From Rhodovulum sp. (GTDB lineage: Bacteria > Pseudomonadota > Alphaproteobacteria > Rhodobacterales > Rhodobacteraceae): DNA of 44,888 nt. Positions 1 to 8,917 of the stretch are shown piece by piece. Positions within the stretch are counted from its first letter, which is position 1. Each line of letters starts with the position of its first letter. The DNA lies in NCBI GenBank assembly GCA_020637615.1, contig JACKKC010000026.1, forward strand, positions 1 to 44,888. The letters are read 5' to 3'. Position numbers and translations under genes: made by a program. Under the pieces are notes generated by a model. That model worked only from the letters and a program-made list of their open reading frames with translations, was not told where the DNA came from and made no database searches.

Positions 1-90
1 CCCTCGGGCACCTGACTCTCCGCCCCGCGGTGGTGAAGATGCCCGGAAATTCGCGCTCCGGGTGGCCTGAGGTTCGGGAACAACGCGCGT

Positions 91-119
91 GGGCCGGAGG
101 CGTGTTTCGCCTCCGGCCC
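91..119 (-). terminator. Strong hairpin after the sugar-transport operon
   Basis: A perfect 12-bp stem (GGGCCGGAGGCG with its complement) closes a 5-nt loop, about 60 bp past the stop of the ABC ATPase gene. No T-run follows on the minus strand. It may be a weak intrinsic terminator or an mRNA 3'-end stabiliser; the stem is certain, the role inferred. Confidence 0.55.
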
Positions 120-180
120 GGCCGCGGGGGGGCGGCCCTCCAGCGCCAGTCCGGCCAGTCCGGGCGCGGGAGACGTCCCG

Positions 181-1254
<1,074 letters not shown>

Positions 1255-1266
1255 TGCGCTTCCTCC

Positions 1267-2259
1267 TCACTCGGCCGCAAGCTGCGCGCCCTGGACGCGG
1301 AGCATTCCGTCCGCATCGATTTCCACCGGGTCGGGATCCGTGACCTGGCCCACGAACTGGCCCGCCGGGTAATCGGCGAAACCGATGATCTTCAGCCCCG
1401 CATCCGTCTTGAGGATGCGCGCGGCGTAGCGGCGGCAGGGCAGGGCGCCGTCGAGGAAATGCCCCGGGGCGATCCGCCACGGCCCTCGGGGGCCCTCCCC
1501 GATCAGGTAATGCGAGCCTGAGACCGGGCCGCCGGGATGGGTCTCCGCCTGGTCCTTGGAGAAATGTTCGGCGGCGGTGCAGAACAGGCAGTACCAGCGG
1601 CCGCCCTGCTCGAAGACCTGCGGTACCTCCAGCTGGCCGTAGCCGCCGACGAAGACCGGCGGCTCGAGGACCCAGTCAAAGAGGTCGGGCGAGGTCGCGA
1701 AGCCGATGGCGCCGCCGGCATTGGGCTCGTTCACCCCCGCGGCGCGGGCGGTGAAGAACATCAGCCAGCCGTCGCCGTCGGGATCGGCCATGACCCAGGG
1801 GTCGCGCATCGCCCGGTCGTGCCAGAAGCCGTCCTGGAAGGAGGCTTCGTAGCTGGCGGCATGGGGACCGACCAGGTCGAGGCAGGGCGCCTCGCCCACC
1901 CGCTTCCAGTTGTGCATGTCGGTCGAGACCGCGTGGCCGATGCGCTGGTAGAGCCCGTCCTCCGCCCGCGAGGCGCCGGTATAGAAGAGGTGCCATGTCC
2001 CGTCCGGCCCCTGCAGGACCGATCCCGTCCAGGTGGTGCAATCGTCCCAGCCCGGGCCTTCGGAGGGCTCGAGGCAGGTGCCGAGATGGGTCCAGCTGAC
2101 CAGGTCGTCGCTGACCGCGTGGCCGTGGCGGGCGTTGCGGTGCCGGAGCTGCGGATCCCCGAGGCTTTTCGGCGCCTTGAGGAAGTAGCCGTGCCAGCGT
2201 TCGCCGTCATGGGCGTACCAGCTGTCCCAGATCCAATGCGTGTCGAGTGCAAGAACCAT
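1267..2259 (-). CDS. GH32/GH43-like five-bladed beta-propeller glycoside hydrolase
   Basis: This protein of 330 residues lacks a signal peptide, so it probably acts in the cytoplasm on the imported sugar. Visible motifs are an N-terminal WDSWYAHDG segment (possible nucleophile Asp), AMRDPWV near residue 150 (the Arg-Asp-Pro triad of GH32/GH68 enzymes) and QLEVPQ near residue 212 (possible acid/base Glu). Repeated W-x-Y/F blade patterns support a beta-propeller. The RDP triad leans towards a fructosidase-like enzyme, but family 43 or 130 cannot be excluded. The ATG at 2259 lies 11 bp after the permease stop and starts the conserved blade sequence. The open frame continues further upstream only as a shadow of the permease. 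Its place between permease and ATPase genes suggests it hydrolyses the transported oligosaccharide. Confidence 0.78.
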   Translation of the reverse strand: MVLALDTHWIWDSWYAHDGERWHGYFLKAPKSLGDPQLRHRNARHGHAVSDDLVSWTHLGTCLEPSEGPGWDDCTTWTGSVLQGPDGTWHLFYTGASRAEDGLYQRIGHAVSTDMHNWKRVGEAPCLDLVGPHAASYEASFQDGFWHDRAMRDPWVMADPDGDGWLMFFTARAAGVNEPNAGGAIGFATSPDLFDWVLEPPVFVGGYGQLEVPQVFEQGGRWYCLFCTAAEHFSKDQAETHPGGPVSGSHYLIGEGPRGPWRIAPGHFLDGALPCRRYAARILKTDAGLKIIGFADYPAGQFVGQVTDPDPVEIDADGMLRVQGAQLAAE

Positions 2260-2270
2260 GGTGCCCTCCG

Positions 2271-3149
2271 TTATCCCTTCACACCGGTCGAGGCGATCGA
2301 CGCGATGAAGGCGCGCTGCAGGACGAGATAGAAGGCCAGCACCGGGATGGTGATCAGCGAGAGATAGGCCATGATCTCGCCCCAGGCGGTGTTGAGCTGG
2401 AAGAAGTACTGCAGCCCGACCATGACCGGCCGGTAGGCCTCGTCCTGAACCACGATGAGGGGCCAGAGGTACTGGTTGTACATCACCAGGAACTTGAGGA
2501 TGGCGGCGGTGGCGAGGACCGGCCCGGCCAGCGGCATGACCACCTTCAGGTAGATCTGCAACCAGGTCGCGCCCTCGACCCGGCTGGCCTCGATCAGCTC
2601 CCGCGGCAGGTCCTTGAAGTACTGCACGAAGAGAAAGATCGTCAGGCCGTCGGCCGCCCAGGGCAGGATCTGCACGCGGTAGGTGTTGAGCCAGCCGTGC
2701 TCGATCCCCGAGAACCCGATCCAGGGCAGCTTGGAGACCAGAAGCAGCAGCGGGATCGCGATGGTCTCGAACGGCACGATCAGCGTCGCGAGGATGATCG
2801 AGAGCACGACCGCCCGGCCGCGCCATTCGAGGAAGACGAAGGCGAAGGCGGCGAGCGAGCAGACCAGAAGGCAGATCAGCACCGTCAGCCCGGTGACGAA
2901 GACGGAATTGAACACGAACAATCCCACCGGCGCCCGCTGGAAGGCATGGGTGTAGTTGCTGAGCCCGATGTCGCCGACCGGCAGGAAGGCCCGGAGGCTA
3001 CCCGTGTCGCTCAGCAACTGCTGGTCGGGCTTCAGCGAACTGACGACCATGAAGACCAGAGGAAAGATGAAGATCACCGCGACGAGAACGAGCACGAGGT
3101 AGCGGACGGCGAGGCGCAGCCCGTGGTTGTCCTGGGAAATGGTCGCCAT
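2271..3149 (-). CDS. Carbohydrate ABC transporter permease (MalG/UgpE type)
   Basis: This inner-membrane permease of 292 residues forms half of the sugar channel. About six hydrophobic segments are visible, beginning with VRYLVLVLVAVIFIFPLVFM. The cytoplasmic EAA loop reads EASRVEGATWLQIYLKVVMP, near residues 190-210, and contacts the ATPase. Start ATG and the upstream permease stop share one base (TGATG), indicating translational coupling. Length and segment order are normal for the family. Substrate cannot be read from the sequence. Confidence 0.92.
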   Translation of the reverse strand: MATISQDNHGLRLAVRYLVLVLVAVIFIFPLVFMVVSSLKPDQQLLSDTGSLRAFLPVGDIGLSNYTHAFQRAPVGLFVFNSVFVTGLTVLICLLVCSLAAFAFVFLEWRGRAVVLSIILATLIVPFETIAIPLLLLVSKLPWIGFSGIEHGWLNTYRVQILPWAADGLTIFLFVQYFKDLPRELIEASRVEGATWLQIYLKVVMPLAGPVLATAAILKFLVMYNQYLWPLIVVQDEAYRPVMVGLQYFFQLNTAWGEIMAYLSLITIPVLAFYLVLQRAFIASIASTGVKG

Positions 3150-4219
3150 CACGTTCTCTCCCGTGTCAGCCAGCGTTGAATGAGCGAGATGCAGAGCACG
3201 ATCAGGAAGAGCAGGACCGAGATCGTCGAGCCGCCCGAGATGTCCTGCTTGCCGTAGCCGCGCTCGACCGCCTGGAACACGAGCGTCTGCGTCGAATCCA
3301 GCGGCCCGCCCTTGGTCATCACGTCGATCTGCGCGAAGAGCGCGAAGCATTGCATGGTGATGACGATCAGGATCAGCACGGCGGTATTGCGAAGCCCGGG
3401 CCAGGTGACGAAGCGGAACCGCTGCCACTTGGTCGCGCCCTCGATATCGGCCGCCTCGTAGAGCGTCGGCGAAATCGTCTGCAGCCCGGCGAGCCAGATC
3501 ACCATGTGAAAGCCCACCGCCTGCCAGATCGACATGACGATGATCGATCCCAGCGCCGTGGAGGGATTGCCGAGCCAGTCGACCGGCTGGAACAGGCCGA
3601 AGGTCAGGCCGGACAGGAGGTTGTTCAAGAGCCCGTCCTGGCCGTCGTAGATGAACCGCCAGAGCAGCGAGACGACGACGATGGAGACGACCACCGGCAT
3701 GAAATAGATGCCGCGGAAGACGTTGATGCCCCGCAGCCGCTGGTTGATGAGCAGGGCCAGCCCGAGCGCCAGCGCGGCCTGACACGGCGCCACGACCAGA
3801 ACGAAGGTGAAGGTGTTGACCAGCGCCTTCATGAAGACGACGTCGCGGGCGATCACCACGCGCGCGTCGTCGCCCGAGGACCACCGGAACCATTCGCGCA
3901 TGCCGCGATACTGCGGCGTGTCGTCGTTGCGCGTGACCGAGCGCAGGCTCGGATATTCGATGTTCCCGTCCTCGTCCCGCAGCACCGCGCCGTCGTCGCC
4001 CCGCTCCGGCTCCAGCGTGACCACCGCCACGCCGAGCAGGCTGCGGTAATTGTCGAGCCCGACGAATTCGGTGGGATTGGGCGAGATCAGGCGCTGGTTG
4101 GTCAGCGACAGGTAGAAGGCGAAGAAGAAGGGCAGGACGATGAAGGTGCCGATCAGGGCGAAGGCGGGAATCGCAAAGCCCCACCCCGCTCTGTCGGAGC
4201 GCAGCAGACTGGATGCCAT
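3149..4219 (-). CDS. Carbohydrate ABC transporter permease (MalF/UgpA type)
   Basis: This partner permease has 356 residues. The EAA loop (EAADIEGATKWQRFRFVTWP) lies near residue 255, and transmembrane segments are spread over the protein. It is longer than the usual 290-310 residues because of a charged insertion of about 60 residues between the first two membrane segments (around residues 55-115, rich in Asp, Glu and Arg). That insertion should face the periplasm and could contact the binding protein. The start at 4219 was preferred over an in-frame ATG at 4333 because GGAGG lies about 9 nt before it and the hydrophobic N-terminus follows at once. It overlaps the next permease by one base. 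Confidence 0.9.
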   Translation of the reverse strand: MASSLLRSDRAGWGFAIPAFALIGTFIVLPFFFAFYLSLTNQRLISPNPTEFVGLDNYRSLLGVAVVTLEPERGDDGAVLRDEDGNIEYPSLRSVTRNDDTPQYRGMREWFRWSSGDDARVVIARDVVFMKALVNTFTFVLVVAPCQAALALGLALLINQRLRGINVFRGIYFMPVVVSIVVVSLLWRFIYDGQDGLLNNLLSGLTFGLFQPVDWLGNPSTALGSIIVMSIWQAVGFHMVIWLAGLQTISPTLYEAADIEGATKWQRFRFVTWPGLRNTAVLILIVITMQCFALFAQIDVMTKGGPLDSTQTLVFQAVERGYGKQDISGGSTISVLLFLIVLCISLIQRWLTRERT

Positions 4220-4237
4220 TGGTAGTTCCTCCCGGAG

Positions 4238-4265
4238 GGCCGGGGCGTGCGTTGCCGCCCCGGCC
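4238..4265 (-). other. Intra-operon hairpin between binding protein and permease genes
   Basis: A perfect 10-bp stem (GGCCGGGGCG and complement) with an 8-nt loop sits in the 55-bp gap after the binding-protein stop. Such hairpins commonly protect the upstream mRNA or partly stop transcription, so the binding protein is made in excess over the membrane subunits. The structure is seen; the role is inferred. Confidence 0.6.
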
Positions 4266-4274
4266 GGGTTTGCG

Positions 4275-5540
4275 TCAGTTTCCGTAGCCGCTGTTGGCCT
4301 CGATATCGGCATCGATCTCGTCGGCCGCCGCATCCAGCGTGTCGGCCACGTCGGCGCCGCTGGCGATATCCGCCAGGGCCTTGCGGAAGATCTTGGCCAT
4401 GACCGGATAGCCGGGGGTCACCGGCCGCAGCAGGGCCTGTTCCTTGCTGAGGTCATAGAACACGGCCATCGGCGCGCCCTCGGCATAGAGCTCGCTTTCC
4501 GCCGCGGCGGAGCTGGTGGCCGGAATGACGGCCTGCGCATTGCTGAAGGCCACTTGCCAGCGGTCCTGCAACATGAACTCGATGAACTGGTTCGCGCCTT
4601 CCGGATGGTCGGACGAGGCCGAGACGGCGAATTGCCAGGACGCCGCGCCGATCTTCGGACCATTGCCAAAATCCGGCGCCGGCAGGAACAGCACGTCGTC
4701 GCCGAAGGCTTCCACCGCATTGGCCGCGGCCCAGTTTCCGTTCCAGCTCATCGCGTATTTGCCGTCGATCAGGCCGGAATCCCGGTCCGCCGGGTCCTGG
4801 CTGGTGCCGGGCACCAGTTCGCGGTCGAACAGCGACTGCCACCACTCGCCGAATTCGATGCCGGCATCGCCGTTCAGCACGCCGTCCGCTTCCAGATAGG
4901 TGCTGCGGTCGATCAGGTCGCCGCCGAAGCTCTGCAGGAAGGGGGCGAAGGCATAGGGGTACCATTCGTCCGCGCTCCAGGCCATGCCAAGGTCGAGCGG
5001 ATAGTCGAATTCGCCACCTTCCTTGATCGCCTCCAGCGCGGCATCGAGCTCGTCGCGGGTCCAGGGCTCGGCGAGGGTCGGGATGCGGATGTCGTACTTC
5101 TCCAGCACCGACCGCCGGGTGACCATGGCGACGGCGGCTTCCCACAGGCCGACCGAATAGATGTCGTCCTTCCAGCGGCCGATGGCCGTCGGCAGGAAGT
5201 TCTCGATCGTGCCTTGGTCGATTTCCAGAGGCTGGATGTAGCCGGCCCATGCCCAGCTCGGCATGACCGGGCCGTCCACATCGATGATGTCGGGCAGGTT
5301 GCCCGCCAGCGCGCCGGCGATGACGGTGTCGTTGTAGGCGCCGGCCGGGAAACTCTGCACGACCACCGACCAGTCGGACTGGCTGGCGTTGAACTCCTCG
5401 ACGATCTGGTCGAGCACAGCGCTTTCTTCCGGGTTGCCCGCGCCGTGATACCACATGGTCAGCTCGGTCTGGGCGAAGGCCTGCGCGCCCCAGATCGCGC
5501 CCAGTGCGGTGGTGGCGAATGCGGTCAGACGTATGTTCAT
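4275..5540 (-). CDS. Sugar ABC transporter substrate-binding protein
   Basis: This 421-residue periplasmic binding protein belongs to extracellular solute-binding family 1. A signal peptide is clear: Met-Asn-Ile-Arg, a hydrophobic core, then AQAFAQ before the mature TELTMWYHG. No lipobox Cys is present. Aromatic residues (WYHGAGN, WAWAGY, WNGNW) are typical of sugar-binding clefts. The ATG at 5540 overlaps the lacI-type stop as ATGA, so the regulator and transporter are translationally coupled. A hairpin follows the stop. Together with the hydrolase and LacI regulator it points to an oligosaccharide ligand, perhaps fructose-containing, which is inference only. Confidence 0.92.
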   Translation of the reverse strand: MNIRLTAFATTALGAIWGAQAFAQTELTMWYHGAGNPEESAVLDQIVEEFNASQSDWSVVVQSFPAGAYNDTVIAGALAGNLPDIIDVDGPVMPSWAWAGYIQPLEIDQGTIENFLPTAIGRWKDDIYSVGLWEAAVAMVTRRSVLEKYDIRIPTLAEPWTRDELDAALEAIKEGGEFDYPLDLGMAWSADEWYPYAFAPFLQSFGGDLIDRSTYLEADGVLNGDAGIEFGEWWQSLFDRELVPGTSQDPADRDSGLIDGKYAMSWNGNWAAANAVEAFGDDVLFLPAPDFGNGPKIGAASWQFAVSASSDHPEGANQFIEFMLQDRWQVAFSNAQAVIPATSSAAAESELYAEGAPMAVFYDLSKEQALLRPVTPGYPVMAKIFRKALADIASGADVADTLDAAADEIDADIEANSGYGN

Positions 5541-6631
5541 GCCGGGTTCCTCCCTCTCATTGGCAATTCGGATATGCGGTTCGCGGGGCCGGGCCGGACG
5601 CTGTCGCGCCAGACTGCGGGACCGCCGACCAGAACCGGTGCTTCCGGCGCGGCGTTGCCGTCCCGGACCATGGACGTGAGCAGCTGCGCGGCCCTGACGC
5701 CCATGGCGGCATAGGGCAGCTTCACCGTGGTCAGCTTCGGATAGAGCGTCTCGGTGATCAGCGTGTGATCGTCGTAGCCCGCGACCGAGATGTCGTCGGG
5801 CAGCGTCAGGCCGCGGGAGCGCAGCATGCCGTAGGCGCGCAGGGCCATGCGGTCGTTGCCGAGGCAGAGAACCGTCGGCGGTTCCTCGAGCGCCAGCACC
5901 CGGTCGAGCGCGTCCCAGAGCAGCTGCTCCTCGGCCAGGTGATCGTCCGCCGAGAGGTTGGCCGCCGTGACCAGGGCCGGGTCGAAGGGAATGCCGGCGA
6001 TGGCCAGCGCGTCGCGGTAGCCGGCGACCCGCAAGCGCGTCGCTTCCATCTCGGGGCCGAGCGTCAGATAGGCGATCCTGCGATGCCCGCGCGCGATCAG
6101 CCCCTCCGTCAGCGCCTTCTGGCCGGAGCGGTCGTTGGGCAGTACCGCCGGGCTGCCCGCATCGTCGAAGCAATTGGCCAGCACCAGCTTCGTGTCGCCG
6201 GCGATCCCGGGCAGGGTGACCTTCATGTGGTGGTCGGCGACGAAGATGATCCCCTCGACCCGGTGCTCCTGGAAGGTGCGGACCAGGTTGGGAATGCGTT
6301 CGGACTTGCCGCCGGTATCGGAGATGAGGAGCGTCAGCCCGCTCTCCTCGAGCTCCCGCAGGATGCCCTGGACGATCTCGATGTCCGGCAGGCCGCCGAG
6401 GGCCATGCGCCTCGGGGTCAGGGTGATCGCCCCGGTGATCAGGCCGACCAGGCCGGAGCGGTTCGACCGCATGGTGCGAGCGGCCGAGGAGGGAACATAT
6501 CCCAGCTCGGCGATCGCGCGCTCGACCTTGTCCCGGGTGGATCGGCCGACCGGCGCATCGCCGTTGAGAAACCGGCTGACGGTCTTGGGCGAGACCCCAG
6601 CCCGCTTCGCCACGTCGTAGATCGTTGACAC
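5537..6631 (-). CDS. LacI-family transcriptional regulator of the sugar operon
   Basis: The 364-residue protein opens with the classic LacI helix-turn-helix and hinge: TIYDVAKRAGVSPKTVSRFL at residues 3-22, then GYVPSSAARTMRSNRSGLVG. A periplasmic-binding-like sensor domain follows from about residue 60 to the end, with the usual LGNDRMALRAYGML and SVAGYDDHTL segments. The start is GTG at 6631, with GGGGAGG about 8 nt upstream. It is the first gene of the six-gene operon. Two tandem palindromes 33 bp upstream look like its own operators, so it probably represses the whole operon including itself until the sugar binds. Confidence 0.93.
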   Translation of the reverse strand: MSTIYDVAKRAGVSPKTVSRFLNGDAPVGRSTRDKVERAIAELGYVPSSAARTMRSNRSGLVGLITGAITLTPRRMALGGLPDIEIVQGILRELEESGLTLLISDTGGKSERIPNLVRTFQEHRVEGIIFVADHHMKVTLPGIAGDTKLVLANCFDDAGSPAVLPNDRSGQKALTEGLIARGHRRIAYLTLGPEMEATRLRVAGYRDALAIAGIPFDPALVTAANLSADDHLAEEQLLWDALDRVLALEEPPTVLCLGNDRMALRAYGMLRSRGLTLPDDISVAGYDDHTLITETLYPKLTTVKLPYAAMGVRAAQLLTSMVRDGNAAPEAPVLVGGPAVWRDSVRPGPANRISELPMRGRNPA

Positions 6632-6663
6632 AGGCCCACCTCCCCCCGGAGCGATTCGATTTT

Positions 6664-6691
6664 TGACATCGATGTCATGACACCGATGTCA
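6664..6691. promoter_or_regulatory. Two abutting LacI-type operators
   Basis: TGACATCGATGTCA (6664-6677) is a perfect 14-bp palindrome with the central CG usual in LacI-family operators. TGACACCGATGTCA (6678-6691) follows with no gap and differs at one position. They lie 33 bp before the regulator's GTG, where a bound repressor would block the operon promoter. Centre-to-centre spacing is 14 bp, so the two dimers would sit on different faces of the helix. Confidence 0.8.
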
Positions 6692-7042
6692 TACTCGGTC
6701 GGCCAGTTCAAGAATGAAGTTCGGGGGGGAAGACGGCGGCCGTGGTGGCCCATACAGCGGCTCCTGCTCCGGCTCGGCCGGCAGCATGCAGAAGATCGGC
6801 CGACCGAAGGGCGCACCTCCGACCGGGCCGGGCAGCCCCGCGCCGACGCCGATTGGACAGCGCCAGCCTGCCGCCGAACCGGTGCCTGCCGGTGCCGCAT
6901 ACGAGATCCTGCACCCGAAACTGGACCGTGGATTGATGCGGTCACAATGCCAGCGGTGGGACGACTTCCCGACGCACATTTTGAATAAAGTGTTGTATAA
7001 CAATATTTTACATAGCGTTTCATCGTGAAACGCCGCTCCTGA
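6692..7042. other. Gene-free gap with an AT-rich end
   Basis: I see no credible gene here. All frames are mostly open only because of GC content, and their products are low-complexity Pro/Arg/Ser/Gly sequence. From about 6979 the base composition turns sharply AT-rich for about 50 bp, unlike anything else in the window, with two palindromes (TGTT-N4-AACA at 6991-7002 and a 19-bp one at 7015-7033). This looks like the promoter region of a lost catabolic gene, now fused to the broken end of soxA. Confidence 0.55.
7015..7033. promoter_or_regulatory. Orphan 19-bp operator-like palindrome
   Basis: GCGTTTCA-tcg-TGAAACGC has perfect 8-bp arms and a 3-nt centre. It lies within the AT-rich patch beside TTGT/ACAA half-sites (6993-7002 area). 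The form resembles operators of IclR- or GntR-type regulators, but no gene begins next to it now. The symmetry is seen; binding is inferred. Confidence 0.5.
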
Positions 7043-7124
7043 CCGACCGCGACCCGGCCAAGGCCAAGGCCTTCATCGACTTCCAGAACGACGTGACGGC
7101 CAAGGACATCCGGCTTGCGGTCGG
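7043..7124 (+). other. Inverted fragment of soxA
   Basis: The plus strand here encodes AKAFIDFQNDVTAKDIRLAV, a stretch I recognise from the middle of sarcosine oxidase alpha, although the rest of soxA lies on the minus strand. The fragment is flanked by an exact 8-bp inverted repeat (CCGACCGC at 7043-7050, GCGGTCGG at 7117-7124). Reversing the segment in place puts these residues in frame directly after GVAADR of the minus-strand soxA. The left edge could extend some 15 bp further out, since the preceding codons (ETPLLTDRD) could also be soxA. Confidence 0.72.
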
Positions 7125-8607
7125 CGGCCACGCCGAAGGCCGGAGCCTCCGCCTCGAGGCCGACGTCGCGGGCGGCGGCGGCCCCGGCGTTGGCGCCGTC
7201 CCCGAGCGAGGCGGCGATGCTCCAGAGGCCGCGGCCGGCGCCGGCGATCTGCACCGCCTCTGTCTTCCTGCCCGGCAGGTAGACCTGCAGCGCCTCGTCC
7301 CAGGCAAGCTTTCCTTGCGTGTGGCTGAAGAGGTGCAGGCAGGGGGTCCAGCCGCCGCACATCAGCACCGCGTCGCAGCCGATGTCGCGGGGCTCACCGG
7401 CCTTGCCACCCTCCATGCGGTTGACGCGGAGCGACGTCACCCGCAGTCGGCCCGCGGTGCCGGTGACCGTGCGGCCGAGCAACGCCTCGATGCCGAGGGC
7501 GTGGGCGCGGTCGGTCAGCGCCGGGTCGACGGACGCGCGCATATCGACGATGACAACAGGTTTCGCGCCGGCTCCCGCGAGGTCGAAGGCGGCGTGCCAG
7601 GCCGAATCATGCGCGGTGACAATCGCCGGGCGGTCGCCGACCTTGACGCCGTAGCGGTTGAGATAGGTCTGGGCGGCGCTGGCGAGCATGACACCGGGGC
7701 GGTCGTTGCCGTCGAAGACCAGCGGCTTCTCGAGCGCGCCCTGCGCCAGTACCACTTCCTTGGCGCGGACCTTCCACATCCGCTCGCGCGGGGCGCCCTC
7801 CGGGGGCGCGGCGAGGTGGTCGGTCAGCCGCTGCGCCAGGCCCACGAGGTTCTGGTGATAATAGCCGATGGCGGTGGTGCGCGGCATCACCTGCACGTTC
7901 GCCAACCCATCGAGTTCGGCGACGGTGGCGGCGAGCCAGTCCCAGGCCGGCTGGCCGTCGATGACGACCGTCGGTTCGGAGAGCAGCGTGCCGCCGACCT
8001 CCGCGTTCTCGTCGACGAGCATCACGCTGGCGCCGGAGCGGCCGGCGGCGAGCGCCGCGGCGAGGCCGGCGGGACCGGCGCCGACGACGAGCACGTCGAC
8101 ATGGGCGAAGCGGCTGGCGTAGCTGTCCGCGTCGGGCTCGGTGGGGGAGACGCCGAGGCCCGCGGCGTTGCGGATGACGGGCTCGTAGACGCGGTCCCAG
8201 AAGGCGCGCGGCCACATGAAGGTCTTGTAGTAGAAGCCGGCGGAGAACAGCGAGCCGAGATTGTCGTTGATCGCGCCCATGTCGAAGGCGAGCGACGGCC
8301 AGCGGTTCTGGCTGGCGGCCTCGAGGCCCTCGCGGATCTCCTGGATGGTGGCGCGGGTGTTGGGCTCGAAGCGGCCCGGGCCGCGGCGGGTGCCCATGAG
8401 CGCGTTCGGCTCGTCCGAGCCCGCCGAGACCACACCGCGGGGACGGTGGTACTTGAACGAGCGGCCCATCAGGTGGACGCCGTTGGCGAGCAGCGCCGAG
8501 GCGAGGGTGTCGCCGGCGAGACCTTGGTAGGTCTTGCCGTCGAAGGTGAAGTTGACGGGCTTGCCGTGGTCGACGCGGCCGCGGCCCTGCAGGCGGTAGC
8601 TGGTCAT
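7043..8607 (-). pseudogene. soxA: Sarcosine oxidase alpha subunit, C-terminally truncated and rearranged
   Basis: The N-terminal half is well preserved: the ferredoxin-like domain with VNFTFDGKTYQGLAGDTLAS and HRPRGVVSAGSDEPNA, then an FAD/NAD-binding domain with VLVVGAGPAGLAAALAAGRS near residue 170. The alpha subunit is normally about 1,000 residues; here homology stops at about residue 495, at GVAADR. The segment that should follow is inverted, and the aminomethyltransferase-like (GcvT) half that handles the methylene group is absent, as is soxG. The frame happens to stay open to 6439, so a chimera of about 722 residues could be translated, running into the lacI gene in another frame. The start at 8607 overlaps the soxD stop as ATGA. 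Probably non-functional. Confidence 0.82.
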
Positions 8608-8906
8608 TTGGCGTCTCCCGTCAGGCTGGAGATGTCGGGACGGGGCTCGTCCGCCCTGTAGGTGGCGAGGAACTTGTCGCCGACGGTCTCGCGCACCGCG
8701 TTGAAGAAGCGCGCGCAGCCGTTGACGTGGCGCCAGCGCTCGAAGTGCACGCCCTTCGGGTTGGTGCGGATGAAGAGGAAGTCGCGCCACTCCTCGTCCG
8801 TCAGCTTCGACGGATCGGCCGGGCGGGCAATGTGTGCCTCGCCGGCATAGGCGAACTCGAGCTCGGGAAGGTCCTGCTCGCAGTAGGGGCAATGGATCAG
8901 AAGCAT
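8604..8906 (-). CDS. soxD: Sarcosine oxidase delta subunit
   Basis: This 100-residue zinc-binding subunit of heterotetrameric sarcosine oxidase starts MLLIHCPYCEQ, with the CPYC metal-binding motif and the family segments EEWRDFLFIRTNPKG and ERWRHVNGCARFFNAVRET. Length is normal. It lies 11 bp after soxB and overlaps soxA by four bases, the standard B-D-A order. Since soxA is broken and soxG missing, this small subunit probably has no working complex to join unless another copy exists elsewhere. Confidence 0.93.
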   Translation of the reverse strand: MLLIHCPYCEQDLPELEFAYAGEAHIARPADPSKLTDEEWRDFLFIRTNPKGVHFERWRHVNGCARFFNAVRETVGDKFLATYRADEPRPDISSLTGDAK

Positions 8907-8917
8907 CTCTCGTCTCC

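Noticed and set aside
4275..6173. Extended version of the binding protein starting inside the regulator
   Set aside because: The signal peptide begins at 5540; the upstream part is a shadow of the LacI gene.
6714..7028. Possible gene of 104 residues in the gap upstream of the LacI gene
   Set aside because: Pro/Gly/Ser-rich product with no recognisable domain and no convincing ribosome-binding site; equally open frames exist on the other strand.
7093..8661. Long plus-strand frame beginning with soxA-like residues
   Set aside because: Only the first ten or so residues are soxA; the rest is antisense to soxA and low-complexity.
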